This document shows, in pieces, positions 32,757-42,751 of a DNA stretch of 64,000 nucleotides. Position numbers and translations under genes: made by a program. Each line of letters begins with the position of its first letter. Position 1 is the first letter of the stretch. Under the pieces are notes generated by a model. That model saw only the letters and a program-made list of their open reading frames with translations. It did no database searches and was not told where the DNA came from. Source of the DNA: Asticcacaulis sp. AC402 (GTDB lineage Bacteria > Pseudomonadota > Alphaproteobacteria > Caulobacterales > Caulobacteraceae); assembly GCF_000495835.1 (NCBI RefSeq), contig NZ_AWGC01000004.1, forward strand, positions 124,001 through 188,000, read 5' to 3'.

Positions 32757-34313
32757 ATGCCCGATGATCAGGCGGCCAACAGCAAGACTGGGTGCGCCGG
32801 TTTGGGCGGCAAGGACGTCGCGCGCCCCGGCATCCTGCGTATCCACGAAAACGACCATGTTGCCGTCGCGCTGGAGGAAGTGTTCGCCGGCGAAACGGTC
32901 ACCACTTGCGGGCTGACCCTTACCCTGACGAACGATATCCCCAAGGGCCACAAGATCGCCCTGTATGACATTCCGGCCGGCCAGGCGGTGAGGAAGTTCG
33001 GCTTCGTCATTGGCAAGGCGACCCAGGCGATCGCCGCCGGAGCGCACATTCACAGTCATAACCTGGCCACCGCCCTGTCGGGGGTCGAGGATTACAGCTA
33101 CCAACCTGTGCCGGTAGAAACCCCGGCCGCAACTGCCGGCCAGTTCACGACGGGGCAGTTTTGGGGATATCGCAGGTCGGACGGTCGGGTCGGCATCCGC
33201 AACGAAATCTGGATTCTGTGCACGGTCGGTTGCGTCGCCCGCACCTCTGAGCGGCTCGCTCGCTCGGCATCGGAGCGCTTCAAGGGCCGTGTCGACGGCG
33301 TCCATGCCCTGACCCATCCGCTGGGCTGCTCCCAACTCGGCGACGACCTCGACCATACCCGCAAGCTGATCGCGGCCCTGGCCATGCATCCCAATGCAGG
33401 CGGCGTGCTGATCGTCGGCCTGGGCTGCGAGAACAATCAGTTGTCCGCTCTGCTGAAAGACATCGAGCGCCCGGCGGACCGGTTGAAGTATTTCGCCGCC
33501 CAGATGGTCGAGGACGAGACCGAAACCGGGCTCGAAGCCTTGGAAGAGCTGGTTGCCGTTATCGAAAAGGACCAGCGCGAACCCTGCGACCTGTCGGACC
33601 TGGCCATCGGCGTCAAGTGCGGTGGCTCGGACGGTTTCTCCGGCCTGACGGCCAATCCGCTGGTGGGCAAGGTCGCTGACCGGGTGGCCTTCGCCGGCGG
33701 CCAGGCGATCATGACCGAGATTCCCGAAATCTTCGGCGCCGAGCGCATCCTGATGGGCCGTGCGAAGAACCAAGCTGTGTTCGACGGCGTGGTGTCAGTG
33801 GTCAACGACTTCAAACAGTATTTCCTCAACCACAATCAGCCGGTGTTCGAAAACCCGTCGCCCGGCAACAAGGCCGGCGGTATCACCACCCTGGAGGAAA
33901 AATCCCTGGGCGCGGTGCAAAAGGGCGGGACCTCGCCGCTCAACGAAGTCATGCGTTACGGCGAACGTGCCCACGAAAAGGGCCTCAGCCTGCTGGAAGC
34001 GCCAGGCAACGACGCCGTGTCGTCGACGGCCCTGACGGCCGCGGGGGCGGTGATCGTCCTGTTCACGACGGGACGCGGTACGCCGCTGGGATTCCCTGCC
34101 CCAACCCTGAAAATCGCCTCAAATTCGGCCTTGGCGCAAAAGAAGCCGCACTGGATCGACTTCGACGCCGGCCGTGTGCTGAACGACGGTCTCGACGCGA
34201 CTACCGACTCCCTGATGGAGTTGATCTTGCAAACGGCTTCTGGCCAGCCTAGCTGCAACGAGAAAAATGACGAGCGCGAAATCGCCATCTGGAAGAACGG
34301 AGTCACCCTGTGA
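32757..34313 (+). CDS. uxaA: altronate dehydratase UxaA
   Basis: A 518-residue dehydratase that turns altronate into KDG. The N-terminal SAF domain (residues about 25-105) shows RIHENDHVAVALEEV and AGAHIHSHNLAT. The large catalytic domain follows, with GYRRSDGRVGIRNEIWILCT, THPLGCSQLGDD, VGLGCENNQ and GVKCGGSDGFSGLTANP. The N-terminus is some 20 residues longer than usual. Its stop overlaps the GTG start of the reductase gene (GTGA), so the two are translationally coupled. Confidence 0.94.
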   Translation: MPDDQAANSKTGCAGLGGKDVARPGILRIHENDHVAVALEEVFAGETVTTCGLTLTLTNDIPKGHKIALYDIPAGQAVRKFGFVIGKATQAIAAGAHIHSHNLATALSGVEDYSYQPVPVETPAATAGQFTTGQFWGYRRSDGRVGIRNEIWILCTVGCVARTSERLARSASERFKGRVDGVHALTHPLGCSQLGDDLDHTRKLIAALAMHPNAGGVLIVGLGCENNQLSALLKDIERPADRLKYFAAQMVEDETETGLEALEELVAVIEKDQREPCDLSDLAIGVKCGGSDGFSGLTANPLVGKVADRVAFAGGQAIMTEIPEIFGAERILMGRAKNQAVFDGVVSVVNDFKQYFLNHNQPVFENPSPGNKAGGITTLEEKSLGAVQKGGTSPLNEVMRYGERAHEKGLSLLEAPGNDAVSSTALTAAGAVIVLFTTGRGTPLGFPAPTLKIASNSALAQKKPHWIDFDAGRVLNDGLDATTDSLMELILQTASGQPSCNEKNDEREIAIWKNGVTL

Positions 34314-35737
34314 AGCTTTCCCTTGCCTATTTTGAACAGGCTGACGCTGAAACGCCGGCCTATGATCCCACCACCCTGGAACTGGGTGTCGTCCATTTCG
34401 GTCCCGGCGCCTTCCACCGCGCCCACCAGGCAGCCTATCTCGACGCCCTGGCGGCTACCGACCCGCGCTGGGGGATCTGCGGTGTTTCCCTGCATTCGAC
34501 CGGCGTACGTGATGCACTTAACCCACAGGACGGCCTCTACACCCTGGCGACCCTGGACGAGGAGATCGGTTACAGGATCATCGCCTCGATCCGTGAGGTC
34601 CTGGTCGGACCGGAAAACCCCGAGGCCGTGTTCGAACGCCTGCTGGGCTGTGGCATCGTTACATCGACCGTGACGGAGAAAGGCTATTGCCTGCTGGCCG
34701 ACGGGGCGCTCGATTTCGGCCATGCCGATATCGCCCACGATCTGGCCAACCCCCGGGCGCCAAAATCCTTTGTCGGCTATGTCGTCGAAGGCCTGCGCCA
34801 GCGACGTGATTGCGGCAAGGCACCGTTCGTGCTGATTCCATGCGACAACCTGCCCAATAATGGCAAACGTTTAAAGGCGGCAGTCGTTGCCCTGGCCGCA
34901 CGGTTAGATGCTGAACTGGCCGCCTGGATCGAGTCCGGCCTGGCGTGTCCGTGCACCATGGTCGATTCCATCACCCCGGCGACCGACGACGCCCTGCGCG
35001 CCCGCGTGGCGGACGCCATCGGTCTGCACGACGCCTGGCCGATCCAGCGCGAAGCCTTCACCCAGTGGGTGATCGAAGACCATGTCCATGACAGCGGCCC
35101 CGACTGGGCTTCAGTCGGTGTCATCTTGACCGACAACGTCCCGGCCTATGAACGCGCCAAGCTGCGCCTGCTGAACGGCCCGCATTCCACCCTGGCCTAT
35201 GCCGGCCTGCACAAGGGCTATGAAACCGTGTCGCAGGCGATGAACGATCCGGAACTGTCGGGACTGGTACGCGACCTGATGCTGAAGGATGTCGTGCCGC
35301 TGCTGGAGACGCCAAAGGGCATGGACCTGCCGGGCTATTGCGAGGCCATCCTGAAGCGCTTTCGCAACCCGGCCATCCGCCATTTGCTGTCCCAGATCGC
35401 CTGGGACGGTTCTCAGAAACTGCCGATCCGGATTTTGAGTTCGCTGTCCGAAGCCTTGGCCCAGGGCCATGATGTTTCGCGCCTGGCCGTGCCTCTGGCG
35501 GCGTGGATGCGCTTCGTGCGCAACAAGGCCGTGTCGGGTGAACCACTTGCCGATCCTATGGCAGCCGACCTGATCGCCCTTGGCAAGGGATTGACGGACA
35601 CGCGCGCCGATGTGGCGGCTTTCCTGGCCGTGCGAGCGGTTTTCCCGGAGAGCCTGGCAGGGAATCCCGTCTTCATCGCCGCGGTCGAGAGCGCGTATGA
35701 TGCACTTTTGGCCACCGAAAGTCCCGTGGCGGCTTAG
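34310..35737 (+). CDS. tagaturonate/fructuronate reductase (mannitol dehydrogenase family)
   Basis: A 475-residue polyol-specific long-chain dehydrogenase that uses NADH to reduce a ketouronate. The NAD-binding N-terminus is LGVVHFGPGAFHRAHQAAYL. The family active-site segments are PCDNLPNNGKRLK, VDSITPATDD, and KLRLLNGPHSTLAYAG. The GTG start overlaps the uxaA stop. Pairing with uxaC and uxaA favours tagaturonate reductase (uxaB), but sequence features seen by eye do not exclude fructuronate reductase (uxuB), since no uxuA lies in the window to settle it. Confidence 0.9.
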   Translation: MKLSLAYFEQADAETPAYDPTTLELGVVHFGPGAFHRAHQAAYLDALAATDPRWGICGVSLHSTGVRDALNPQDGLYTLATLDEEIGYRIIASIREVLVGPENPEAVFERLLGCGIVTSTVTEKGYCLLADGALDFGHADIAHDLANPRAPKSFVGYVVEGLRQRRDCGKAPFVLIPCDNLPNNGKRLKAAVVALAARLDAELAAWIESGLACPCTMVDSITPATDDALRARVADAIGLHDAWPIQREAFTQWVIEDHVHDSGPDWASVGVILTDNVPAYERAKLRLLNGPHSTLAYAGLHKGYETVSQAMNDPELSGLVRDLMLKDVVPLLETPKGMDLPGYCEAILKRFRNPAIRHLLSQIAWDGSQKLPIRILSSLSEALAQGHDVSRLAVPLAAWMRFVRNKAVSGEPLADPMAADLIALGKGLTDTRADVAAFLAVRAVFPESLAGNPVFIAAVESAYDALLATESPVAA

Positions 35738-35748
35738 CAGGAAGACTG

Positions 35749-35868
35749 TAGAGCGGGATGAGTTTTAATGGACTCAAAATCCCGCTCTAGGTTTTTGTTG
35801 TGTCGCGCAATCTATCCGAAAACGGGAGCGCCCGTGCGGGTGCGGCACACTTTATCGGATTGCGCTTT
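35749..35868. repeat. mosaic intergenic repeat, modules A-B
   Basis: Module A (35749-35789) is a hairpin from TAGAGCGGGAT to ATCCCGCTCTA. Module B (35790-35868) is the long form with the CGGGAGCGCCCG insert, ending TATCGGATTGCGCTTTA. It lies in the gap between the convergent uronate reductase and phoB genes. The remaining 110 bases show nothing clear. Confidence 0.8.
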
Positions 35869-35981
35869 AGGACTGAGACGTCCAATGGCAGGCCGGCCAA
35901 GGTGGGCGCGTCAACGAAAGCGAGCAAAAGAAGAGCGTGTTTCGTGGCGCGCAAGTTAACACTGCCAGAAACGCCGTCAAA

Positions 35982-36671
35982 TCACCCCTGAATGTCCAGC
36001 GAATATCCGGCCGAGCGCACTGTGCGGATCGGATCGAACTCGTCATCCCGGTTCAGCGCCTTGCGCAAACGGCCGATGTGGACGTCGACGGTGCGCGCCT
36101 CAACATAGACGTCATTGCCCCACACGGCGTCCAGCAGTTGCTCACGCGAGAACACGCGCTTGGGATACTGCATGAAATGGTCGAGCAGCTTGTATTCCGT
36201 CGGCCCGAGGTGGATGTCACGGCCGCCGCGCTGGACACGGTGCGACAGGCGGTCGACGCTGATTTCGCCGAATTCCACGCGATCCTCGCTCAGGCCCGGC
36301 CGGATGCGGCGAAGGACGGCGCGGATACGGGCCATGAATTCGACCATCGAAAACGGCTTGACGACATAGTCATCGGCCCCGGTATCGAGACCGCGGATGC
36401 GGTCGCTTTCTTCCGAACGAGCCGTCAGCATAACGATCGGCAGGTTGCGCGTCGGCGCCGCCGAACGCAGCCGCCGGCAGACCTCGATCCCCGACACCTT
36501 GGGCATCATCCAGTCGCACACCAGCAGGTCAGGCTGACGCTCCTTGATCATCACCAGCGCCTCGTCGCCGTCGGCCGCCATGGCGGTCTCGTAGCCTTCT
36601 TTTTCAAGGTTGTAGTGGAGGAGCGTCGACAGGGCGTCCTCGTCTTCGGCGATGATGATGTAAGGTCGCAT
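35982..36671 (-). CDS. phoB: phosphate response regulator PhoB
   Basis: A 229-residue OmpR-family response regulator that activates phosphate-starvation genes. The receiver domain has acidic pocket AEDEDA, phospho-acceptor D53 in LLVCDWMMP, and K in YVVKPFS. The winged-helix domain ends RTVDVHIGRLRKALN and IRTVRSAGYSLD. ATG at 36671 is chosen over a GTG two codons earlier that overlaps phoU. It directly follows phoU, and phoR is upstream on the same strand. Confidence 0.94.
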   Translation of the reverse strand: MRPYIIIAEDEDALSTLLHYNLEKEGYETAMAADGDEALVMIKERQPDLLVCDWMMPKVSGIEVCRRLRSAAPTRNLPIVMLTARSEESDRIRGLDTGADDYVVKPFSMVEFMARIRAVLRRIRPGLSEDRVEFGEISVDRLSHRVQRGGRDIHLGPTEYKLLDHFMQYPKRVFSREQLLDAVWGNDVYVEARTVDVHIGRLRKALNRDDEFDPIRTVRSAGYSLDIQG

Positions 36672-36673
36672 GC

Positions 36674-37372
36674 TCACTCTATGGAACTTAAGGTGTTGCC
36701 CTTGGGACGGTCTTCGACATAGTCTTCGCCCGTCAGCTCATAATGGATATGTTCGGCCATGTTGGTGGCATGGTCACCGATACGTTCCAGATTCTTGGCC
36801 ATGAACAGCAGATGCGTGCAGGCCGAAATGGTGCGCGGATCGCCCATCATGTAGGTCAGAAGCTCGCGGAACAGGGCGTTGTAGTGTTCGTCGACCTCTG
36901 TGTCTGAAGACCAGACATTCTGCGCCAGGTCCAGTTTGCCCGCCTTGTAAGCGTCCAGCACGTCGCGCAGGCGTGACGATACCAGCTTGCCCATGCGCTC
37001 GATCGACCGGGTCAGCGGCGTCATGGGTTCGACTTCGGCGATGACCAGAGCGCGTTTGGCGATGTTCTTGGCCAGGTCGCCGGTACGTTCCAGCGAAGTC
37101 GCCAGTTTCATGGCGGCAACCGTCCGGCGCAGGTCGTCGGCCATGGGTTGGCGCAGGGCGATCAGGCGGATGCATTTGCGCTCGATGTCCTTTTCCAGTT
37201 CATCGAGTTTGTGATCACGCAGGACCACGCTGTGGGCCAGGGCGACATCCCGCCGCGCAACGGCTTCGACAGCATCGGCGACCTGGGCTTCGGCAAGCCC
37301 TCCCATCAGAACTACCTCGGCACTGAGCTGATCCAGCTCTTCCTGGTAGGTCTTGACGATGTGCGCGCCCAT
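36674..37372 (-). CDS. phoU: phosphate signalling protein PhoU
   Basis: A 232-residue protein made of two PhoU three-helix repeats, with the motifs KLDELEKDIERKCIRLIALRQ-type and ATSLERTGDLAKNIAKR in repeat one and AKNLERIGDHATNMAEHIHY in repeat two. It links the Pst transporter with PhoR and restrains PhoR when phosphate is ample. The start MGAHIVKTYQEELDQL at 37372 matches the family; a TTG five codons earlier is possible. No pst genes are nearby. Confidence 0.94.
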   Translation of the reverse strand: MGAHIVKTYQEELDQLSAEVVLMGGLAEAQVADAVEAVARRDVALAHSVVLRDHKLDELEKDIERKCIRLIALRQPMADDLRRTVAAMKLATSLERTGDLAKNIAKRALVIAEVEPMTPLTRSIERMGKLVSSRLRDVLDAYKAGKLDLAQNVWSSDTEVDEHYNALFRELLTYMMGDPRTISACTHLLFMAKNLERIGDHATNMAEHIHYELTGEDYVEDRPKGNTLSSIE

Positions 37373-37611
37373 CTTGAACTGTGCCAACTGCGATACCCTT
37401 CATCCTGATCCGGCTATCAAGGTCGTAGGCCGGGCAATGATTCGCCAGTCTAAACCCGAAGTGTAACCAAGATTTTACAGGGGCTTTAGGGGAATTTTGT
37501 GACAGTTTTATTATGTCATCCCGCACGCGCGAAAGAAACAAGGGTTAACGCGCAAGTCCTCGCAATTTAAGCCCACCGGCGAATGCTCTCGACTCTTGAC
37601 CCGTTGGCAGG

Positions 37612-37762
37612 GGGCGCCCCAGAAACGTACGCTGGCGCGTTTGCCAACCCGCGCTGTATCAAGAATTTCGCGGGTTGGTATAAGTTTTTGTTTTGTCGCG
37701 CAATTTATCCGAAAACGGGAGCGCCCGTGCGGGTGCGTCACACTTTATCGGATTGCGCTCTA
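37612..37762. repeat. mosaic intergenic repeat, partial C then B
   Basis: The 3' half of module C (37612-37681, ending GGTTGGTAT) is joined to the long form of module B (37682-37762). It lies in the 397-bp gap between phoR and phoU, where pst genes might be expected. The rest of the gap, 37373-37611, holds the phoU leader. That leader has a CTGTCACA half-site resembling one half of a Pho box, but no convincing second half. Confidence 0.78.
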
Positions 37763-37769
37763 AACAACC

Positions 37770-39275
37770 TCAGACCGCGTCTTTGAGGTTGCGTGGCAAA
37801 CCGTCCGAGATCACCAGCCGCGGCGTGTCGGCGCCGATGCCGTGGGCCCGGGCTTGCGGGAAACAGGCGCTGAAGGCAGTGAAGGTGACAGGCTCAGTTG
37901 CATGCAGGCTGGCGACCTTTTCGGTCGGCGTGCGCTCCAGTACGTCTGTGGCGCTGGCGACCGACACACTCTGGCTCTCAACCACCAGGCCGCCGCGGTG
38001 CCGGTTGATGATATGCTTGACGATGGCCAGGCCGAGGCCTGTCCCCAGCTTGTCGCCGCTCTTTTGGCCTTCGACGCGATAGAAGCGTTCGGCCAGGCGC
38101 GGCAAGAATTCGCGCCGGATGCCCGAACCGGCGTCGCGCACCGTTACCTGGGCGTAAAAGTCGTGGACATTGCGGTCCGGACGCAACAGGACCAGCCGTG
38201 CCGCGCCGCTGTTGCTGCCGGCCACCGCCTGCTCCAGGGTCAGGTCGTAGCGAATATCGACCAGAATCTCCGACCCGGCCGGTGCGTATTTCAGGGCATT
38301 GTCGACCAGGTTCTGCATCACCTGCAGGATCTGGTCGCGATCTCCGATGATGGGATACAGGCCGGGCTTGGGGGCACGGATGACGATATTGACGCGCTTG
38401 TCACGCGCCATCAACGACAATCCGTCGGCGACGTCGCGCGCCGCCAGGGTCAGATCGGCTTCGCCCGACGGCGGCACGTGCTCATTCAGCTCGATGCGTG
38501 ACAGCGACAGCAGGTCCTGAATCAGCCGGCGCATGCGCTCGGCCTGGGTGGCCATGATGTCGAGGAACTTTTCGCGCGCCTTTTCGTCTTCCCTGGCCGA
38601 GCCGCGGAGGGTCTCGATAAATCCGGTCAACGACGCCAGGGGTGTACGCAGTTCGTGCGAGGCATTGGCCAAAAAGTCGGCACGCATGCGCTCCATGCGA
38701 CGGGCATCGGTCTCGTCGCGCAGGGTCAGCAGGGCCAGGCGCTGGGGTCCCGTTACGGGTAAAGGGCTGGAATAGGCGCGCCAGATCTGGTCGCGGGCGC
38801 CACCGGCCAGGTCGTAAACGGTCGAGGCGCTGATGCCGCCGAACAGGGCTTCATCGACGCATTCCAGTACTTCGGGGTTACGAATGGTGCTGACCAGCAG
38901 CCCGCCCTCGCCGTCCATGCGGAACATGGTCTGGGCCGCCGTATTGGCGAAGACGATCCAGCGGCCGGCGATATCGTCGGGCTCGATGCCGGAAACGATC
39001 ATCACCGGATCAGGGATGGCGCGCAGGACCTCCTGGAAGCTGGGCCCCTGGGGCTGGACCTTGATCTGCTTTTCCGGGGCCTTAAGCGACTTGATCCGGC
39101 TCTCGGCGTCACCGACGACCACCAGGTACTTGTACAGGGTAAAGGCAACGACCAACAGGGCAGCATAGATCAAAAAGGGCCGCAATACCGGCAACATGGC
39201 AATGCCGACCAACGCGAGCATACCGATCACGCTGCCGGCCGGAACCACGTTCCAAACTGATTTCCGCTTGTCCAT
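37770..39275 (-). CDS. phoR: phosphate sensor histidine kinase PhoR
   Basis: A 501-residue membrane kinase. Two hydrophobic helices lie at about residues 10-55 (AGSVIGMLALVGIAML; FLIYAALLVVAFTLY). A PAS-like domain follows (EVLRAIPDPVMIVSG). HisKA has H207 in NASHELRTPLASL. The ATPase domain has NLVDNALKY, DAGSGI and GTGLGLAIVKHI. The tail contains a longer-than-usual stretch before and after GLGLAI. It phosphorylates PhoB. The start MDKRKSVWNVV at 39275 is chosen for a plausible membrane topology. The kinase and its partner phoB are separated by a repeat-filled gap and phoU. Confidence 0.92.
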   Translation of the reverse strand: MDKRKSVWNVVPAGSVIGMLALVGIAMLPVLRPFLIYAALLVVAFTLYKYLVVVGDAESRIKSLKAPEKQIKVQPQGPSFQEVLRAIPDPVMIVSGIEPDDIAGRWIVFANTAAQTMFRMDGEGGLLVSTIRNPEVLECVDEALFGGISASTVYDLAGGARDQIWRAYSSPLPVTGPQRLALLTLRDETDARRMERMRADFLANASHELRTPLASLTGFIETLRGSAREDEKAREKFLDIMATQAERMRRLIQDLLSLSRIELNEHVPPSGEADLTLAARDVADGLSLMARDKRVNIVIRAPKPGLYPIIGDRDQILQVMQNLVDNALKYAPAGSEILVDIRYDLTLEQAVAGSNSGAARLVLLRPDRNVHDFYAQVTVRDAGSGIRREFLPRLAERFYRVEGQKSGDKLGTGLGLAIVKHIINRHRGGLVVESQSVSVASATDVLERTPTEKVASLHATEPVTFTAFSACFPQARAHGIGADTPRLVISDGLPRNLKDAV

Positions 39276-39458
39276 ACACCCACTACATCTGAAGTCCGTT
39301 AGAACTTCCATAATCCAAAAGAACGGCGCTCTTAAATCGATTTGACGACAGTCCCGTGACAACTCGCCTGGAAGACATGAAACATAAGGAAACTGTGGAG
39401 TTTTTTCGCTGTTTGCGCGAGGTTCAGAACGGTTATCTGGACGGTTCTGGGGTCCAGT

Positions 39459-40748
39459 CTAGGGACGGGTCTGGCCTTCACCCCGGACGACATATTTAAA
39501 CGTGGTTAATTGCTCCGCACCCACCGGACCTCGGGCATGCAGCCGATCGGTTGAAATCCCGATTTCGGCACCCAGCCCGAACTCACCGCCGTCGGCATAT
39601 TGCGTCGAGGCATTCCAGATCACAATGGCCGAATCGACCTCATTGAGGAATGCCTCGGCGGCCTTGGCATCCTCGGTGATGATGGCCTCGGTATGGCCCG
39701 ATCCGTAGGTTCTGATATGGGCGATAGCGTCATCGAGACCGTCGACCACTTTCACCGCCAGGATCGGCAGGAGGTATTCGGTCTTCCAGTCGTCCTGCGT
39801 CGCTGCTGTCATCGGATAGATGGCTTGCGCCGCGTCATCGCCGCGCAACTCGCAACCCCTGGCGACCAGGGCGTCAGCGATTTTCGGCAGCAGGTCGGCG
39901 GCGACAGCTTGGTCGATCAGCAAAGTCTCGGTCGCGCCGCACACCGACACCCGGCGCATCTTGGCGTTCACGGTCACCGCCACGGCTTTGTCGGGATCGG
40001 CAGCGCTGTGGACATAGGTGTGATTCAGCCCCTCCAGATGCGCCAGCACGGGGGCGCGGGCCTCGGCCTGAACACGGGCGACCAGCGACTTGCCGCCGCG
40101 CGGAATGATCAGGTTGATGGCTCCACCCAGTCCGCCGAGGATCAGGCCGACGGCGTCGCGGTCGGAGGTCGGCACCAGTTGCACGCAGCAATCGGGCAAA
40201 CCGGCGGCGCGCAAACCGTCTTCGAAAGCGGCATAGATGGCCAGGGCTGAGTTAAGCGCTTCAGAACCCGTACGCAGAATGGCGGCATTGGACGAACGGA
40301 TGCACAGGGCGGCCGCATCGGCTGTCACATTGGGGCGCGATTCATAGATGATGGCGATGACGCCGATGGGGGTCGAGACCCGGGCGATATCCAGCCCATT
40401 GGGCCGCGTCCATCGCGCCAGTTCGCGACCGACAGGATCGGGCAGGTTGGCAACCTCTTCCAGCCCCCTGGCCATGGCTTCGACACGGGCGGGATTGAGG
40501 ATCAGCCGCTCGATCATGGCGTCGGTCAGACCCTTGTCGCGCGCCGACGCCTGATCGGCGTCATTGGCGGACAGTATCTCGGTCGCACGGGCCCGGATGG
40601 CCTTTGCCGATTCCAGAATGGCCTGTGTGCGCACCTCTTGTCCGGCCAGGCGCAGGGCCTCTGCGCCCATTTTGGCCCTGTCGGCCATGGCGAACATCAG
40701 GTCCGTTAAAGTCTTGGGCAGCGTTTGGGTGCGGGATTGGTCGGCCAT
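39459..40748 (-). CDS. proA: glutamate-5-semialdehyde dehydrogenase
   Basis: A 429-residue aldehyde dehydrogenase-fold enzyme that reduces glutamyl 5-phosphate in proline synthesis. Marks are GVIAIIYESRPNVTADAAAL, CIRSSNAAILRTGSEA, IPRGGKSLV, and the catalytic Cys in MRRVSVCGATETLLID. Length is normal. It follows the methyltransferase gene by 81 bp in the proB-methyltransferase-proA cluster. Confidence 0.95.
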   Translation of the reverse strand: MADQSRTQTLPKTLTDLMFAMADRAKMGAEALRLAGQEVRTQAILESAKAIRARATEILSANDADQASARDKGLTDAMIERLILNPARVEAMARGLEEVANLPDPVGRELARWTRPNGLDIARVSTPIGVIAIIYESRPNVTADAAALCIRSSNAAILRTGSEALNSALAIYAAFEDGLRAAGLPDCCVQLVPTSDRDAVGLILGGLGGAINLIIPRGGKSLVARVQAEARAPVLAHLEGLNHTYVHSAADPDKAVAVTVNAKMRRVSVCGATETLLIDQAVAADLLPKIADALVARGCELRGDDAAQAIYPMTAATQDDWKTEYLLPILAVKVVDGLDDAIAHIRTYGSGHTEAIITEDAKAAEAFLNEVDSAIVIWNASTQYADGGEFGLGAEIGISTDRLHARGPVGAEQLTTFKYVVRGEGQTRP

Positions 40749-40829
40749 CGGATGATCCTTGTCTCGCCCGCCTTATAGCGCAAACGCGAAAAAAGGCGAC
40801 GGTTTCATGGGATATGATCGATTCGGCGC

Positions 40830-41438
40830 TCAATCCGCCAGGATGGAATGACGGGCGAACTGCTTCATCAGCTGCGGCAGTTCATAGCTTTTGGTCACTT
40901 TGAACACGGCCATCCGGCCCGACATTTCGAACAGCGGACAGAAATCCTCGACCACCTTGTAGTGGTCGCGGCCGACATAGTCGTCCAGGATCATTGTCGC
41001 CCCTTCCGGCGCGCAGACCAGGCTGTACAGAAAACAGGCAACGCGGAAACGGCCGTCCACCATGATCAGATCGGGCATCACGCCCAGGCGCCAGGCGATC
41101 TCCCACGGCTGGGTGGCGTAGTTGTGATAGGTGTCGATGCCGCCGCGATCGCGCGGCCGTCCCCAGTCGACCACCGGACCAACATCGGCGTGTTCGAGGT
41201 GAACCTTGTGCGCGACCTCGCCCAGATTATGGCGAACATGCCCGATCCATTGCGGATCGCTTTCTACCGAAATGACGGTGGAGATGTTGATTGTGTGCGC
41301 GGCGCAGACCGTGCTGCCGCCGCTGCCATATTCCAGATAGACCGACGCCTGTTCCAGCAGGTCGAAAAAATAGCTTTGCGCCGGTTCGTCCATGTGCGGA
41401 CGCAGAAGTTCGATAAAGGGGCCCGCAGCGTCCGTCAT
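40830..41438 (-). CDS. class I SAM-dependent methyltransferase-like protein
   Basis: A 202-residue protein with a Rossmann-type SAM site: motif I YLEYGSGGSTVCAA near residue 35, an acidic residue in VISVESDPQW, and PDLIMVDGRFRVACFLYSLV with TMILDDY further on. I cannot name its substrate. It lies between proB (17-bp gap) and proA (81-bp gap) on the same strand, so it is probably co-transcribed with proline genes, though nothing in proline synthesis needs a methyltransferase. Confidence 0.72.
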   Translation of the reverse strand: MTDAAGPFIELLRPHMDEPAQSYFFDLLEQASVYLEYGSGGSTVCAAHTINISTVISVESDPQWIGHVRHNLGEVAHKVHLEHADVGPVVDWGRPRDRGGIDTYHNYATQPWEIAWRLGVMPDLIMVDGRFRVACFLYSLVCAPEGATMILDDYVGRDHYKVVEDFCPLFEMSGRMAVFKVTKSYELPQLMKQFARHSILAD

Positions 41439-41455
41439 ATCAGACCTTTTCTTCT

Positions 41456-42610
41456 CTAAACCAAAACCATATCGTCGCGGTGGATGACCTCGTCTCCGCT
41501 GGTGTACCCCAGGATCGCCTCAATGTCCCTGCTGGTCCGACCACGAATATGCCGAATATCGTCGGCGCCATAGCTGACAATGCCGCGTGCGACCTCGACC
41601 CCGGCCGGTGAGGTAATCGATACCGTGTCGCCCTTGTCGAACTGGCCGATGACCTCGACAATGCCTGACGGCAACAGCGATTTGCCATTATGCAGGGCGC
41701 GCACCGCCCCTTCGTCCAGCATCACCTTGCCCGCCGGCACGACCGTCCCGGCGATCCACGCCTTATAGGCCGCCGAAAGCGAGGCCTGCGGCTTGAACAG
41801 AGTAAAGCGCGCGCCGGCCGGGCCGCCCAGGCTCGACAACGGCCGATGAACCGAGCCGAGCGCGATCAGGGTGGCGCAACCGGCCGACCCGGCGATCTTG
41901 GCCGCGGCGATCTTGGTGGCCATGCCGCCGGTACCGACTCCGGCCAGGACATTGGCGCCGCCGGCCATGGCCTCGATGCGGGCATCCAGCTTTTCGACCA
42001 CGGCGATATGTTCGGCGTTCGGATCCTTGCGCGGGTCACTGGTGTACAGACCGTCGATGTCCGACAGCAGAATTAAGGCTTCCGACCGCACCAGTTGCGC
42101 CGCCCGCGCCGCCAGACGGTCATTGTCGCCATAGCGGATCTCCTCGGTCACCACCGTGTCGTTCTCATTGACGATGGGAACGCAGCCGAGATCGAACAGG
42201 GTATCGACCGTTGCCCGGGCATTCAGCCAGCGCCGGCGCTTTTCGGTATCTTCGCGCGTCAGAAGCACCTGGGCGGTCTTGATGCCAACCGCCGAAAACG
42301 CCACCTCCCAGGCGCTCATGAGCAGGGGTTGCCCGGCGGCGGCGGCGGCCTGTTTCTCGTCCAGCTTCAGCTTGGTCCGCGACAGGCCGAGATAGCGCCG
42401 TCCCAGCGCCACCGCCCCCGAAGATACCAGCATCACTGATCGCCCTTGCGCCTTAAGGGCGGCGATATCGTCCGCCAGGCCGGCCATCCAGGCTGCGTTG
42501 GCCTTTCCGGACGCCGCGTCGATGACCAGGGACGAGCCGACCTTGATCGTGATACGCTTCGCCTGCGCCAGAATATCCGGCAGGACAGGATTTGTGGCGG
42601 TCGCGGACAT
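41456..42610 (-). CDS. proB: glutamate 5-kinase
   Basis: A 384-residue enzyme that starts proline synthesis by phosphorylating glutamate; it is feedback-inhibited by proline in the family. The kinase domain shows [47 protein letters not shown] and [12 protein letters not shown]-terminal PUA domain follows ([20 protein letters not shown]). The ATG at 42610 starts [18 protein letters not shown]. The frame stays open far upstream, antisense to thrC, but that part has no protein-like character. Confidence 0.95.
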   Translation of the reverse strand: MSATATNPVLPDILAQAKRITIKVGSSLVIDAASGKANAAWMAGLADDIAALKAQGRSVMLVSSGAVALGRRYLGLSRTKLKLDEKQAAAAAGQPLLMSAWEVAFSAVGIKTAQVLLTREDTEKRRRWLNARATVDTLFDLGCVPIVNENDTVVTEEIRYGDNDRLAARAAQLVRSEALILLSDIDGLYTSDPRKDPNAEHIAVVEKLDARIEAMAGGANVLAGVGTGGMATKIAAAKIAGSAGCATLIALGSVHRPLSSLGGPAGARFTLFKPQASLSAAYKAWIAGTVVPAGKVMLDEGAVRALHNGKSLLPSGIVEVIGQFDKGDTVSITSPAGVEVARGIVSYGADDIRHIRGRTSRDIEAILGYTSGDEVIHRDDMVLV

Positions 42611-42751
42611 GAAGGCTCTTTTCTCGCCTGCCTGAAAATGATAGGCCGCCCCAGGGCTTGACATGTGTAAAGCGGGGTGATCGGGGGCGGCTTGTAGCAT
42701 AAGCGCAACGGGCCGCAAGTTGTAACTCTGCCAAGGAAATTTGGTAACAAA

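Noticed and set aside
37440-37530. Pho box upstream of phoU
   Set aside because: Only one good half-site (CTGTCACA) is present; the required second 11-bp repeat is not convincing.
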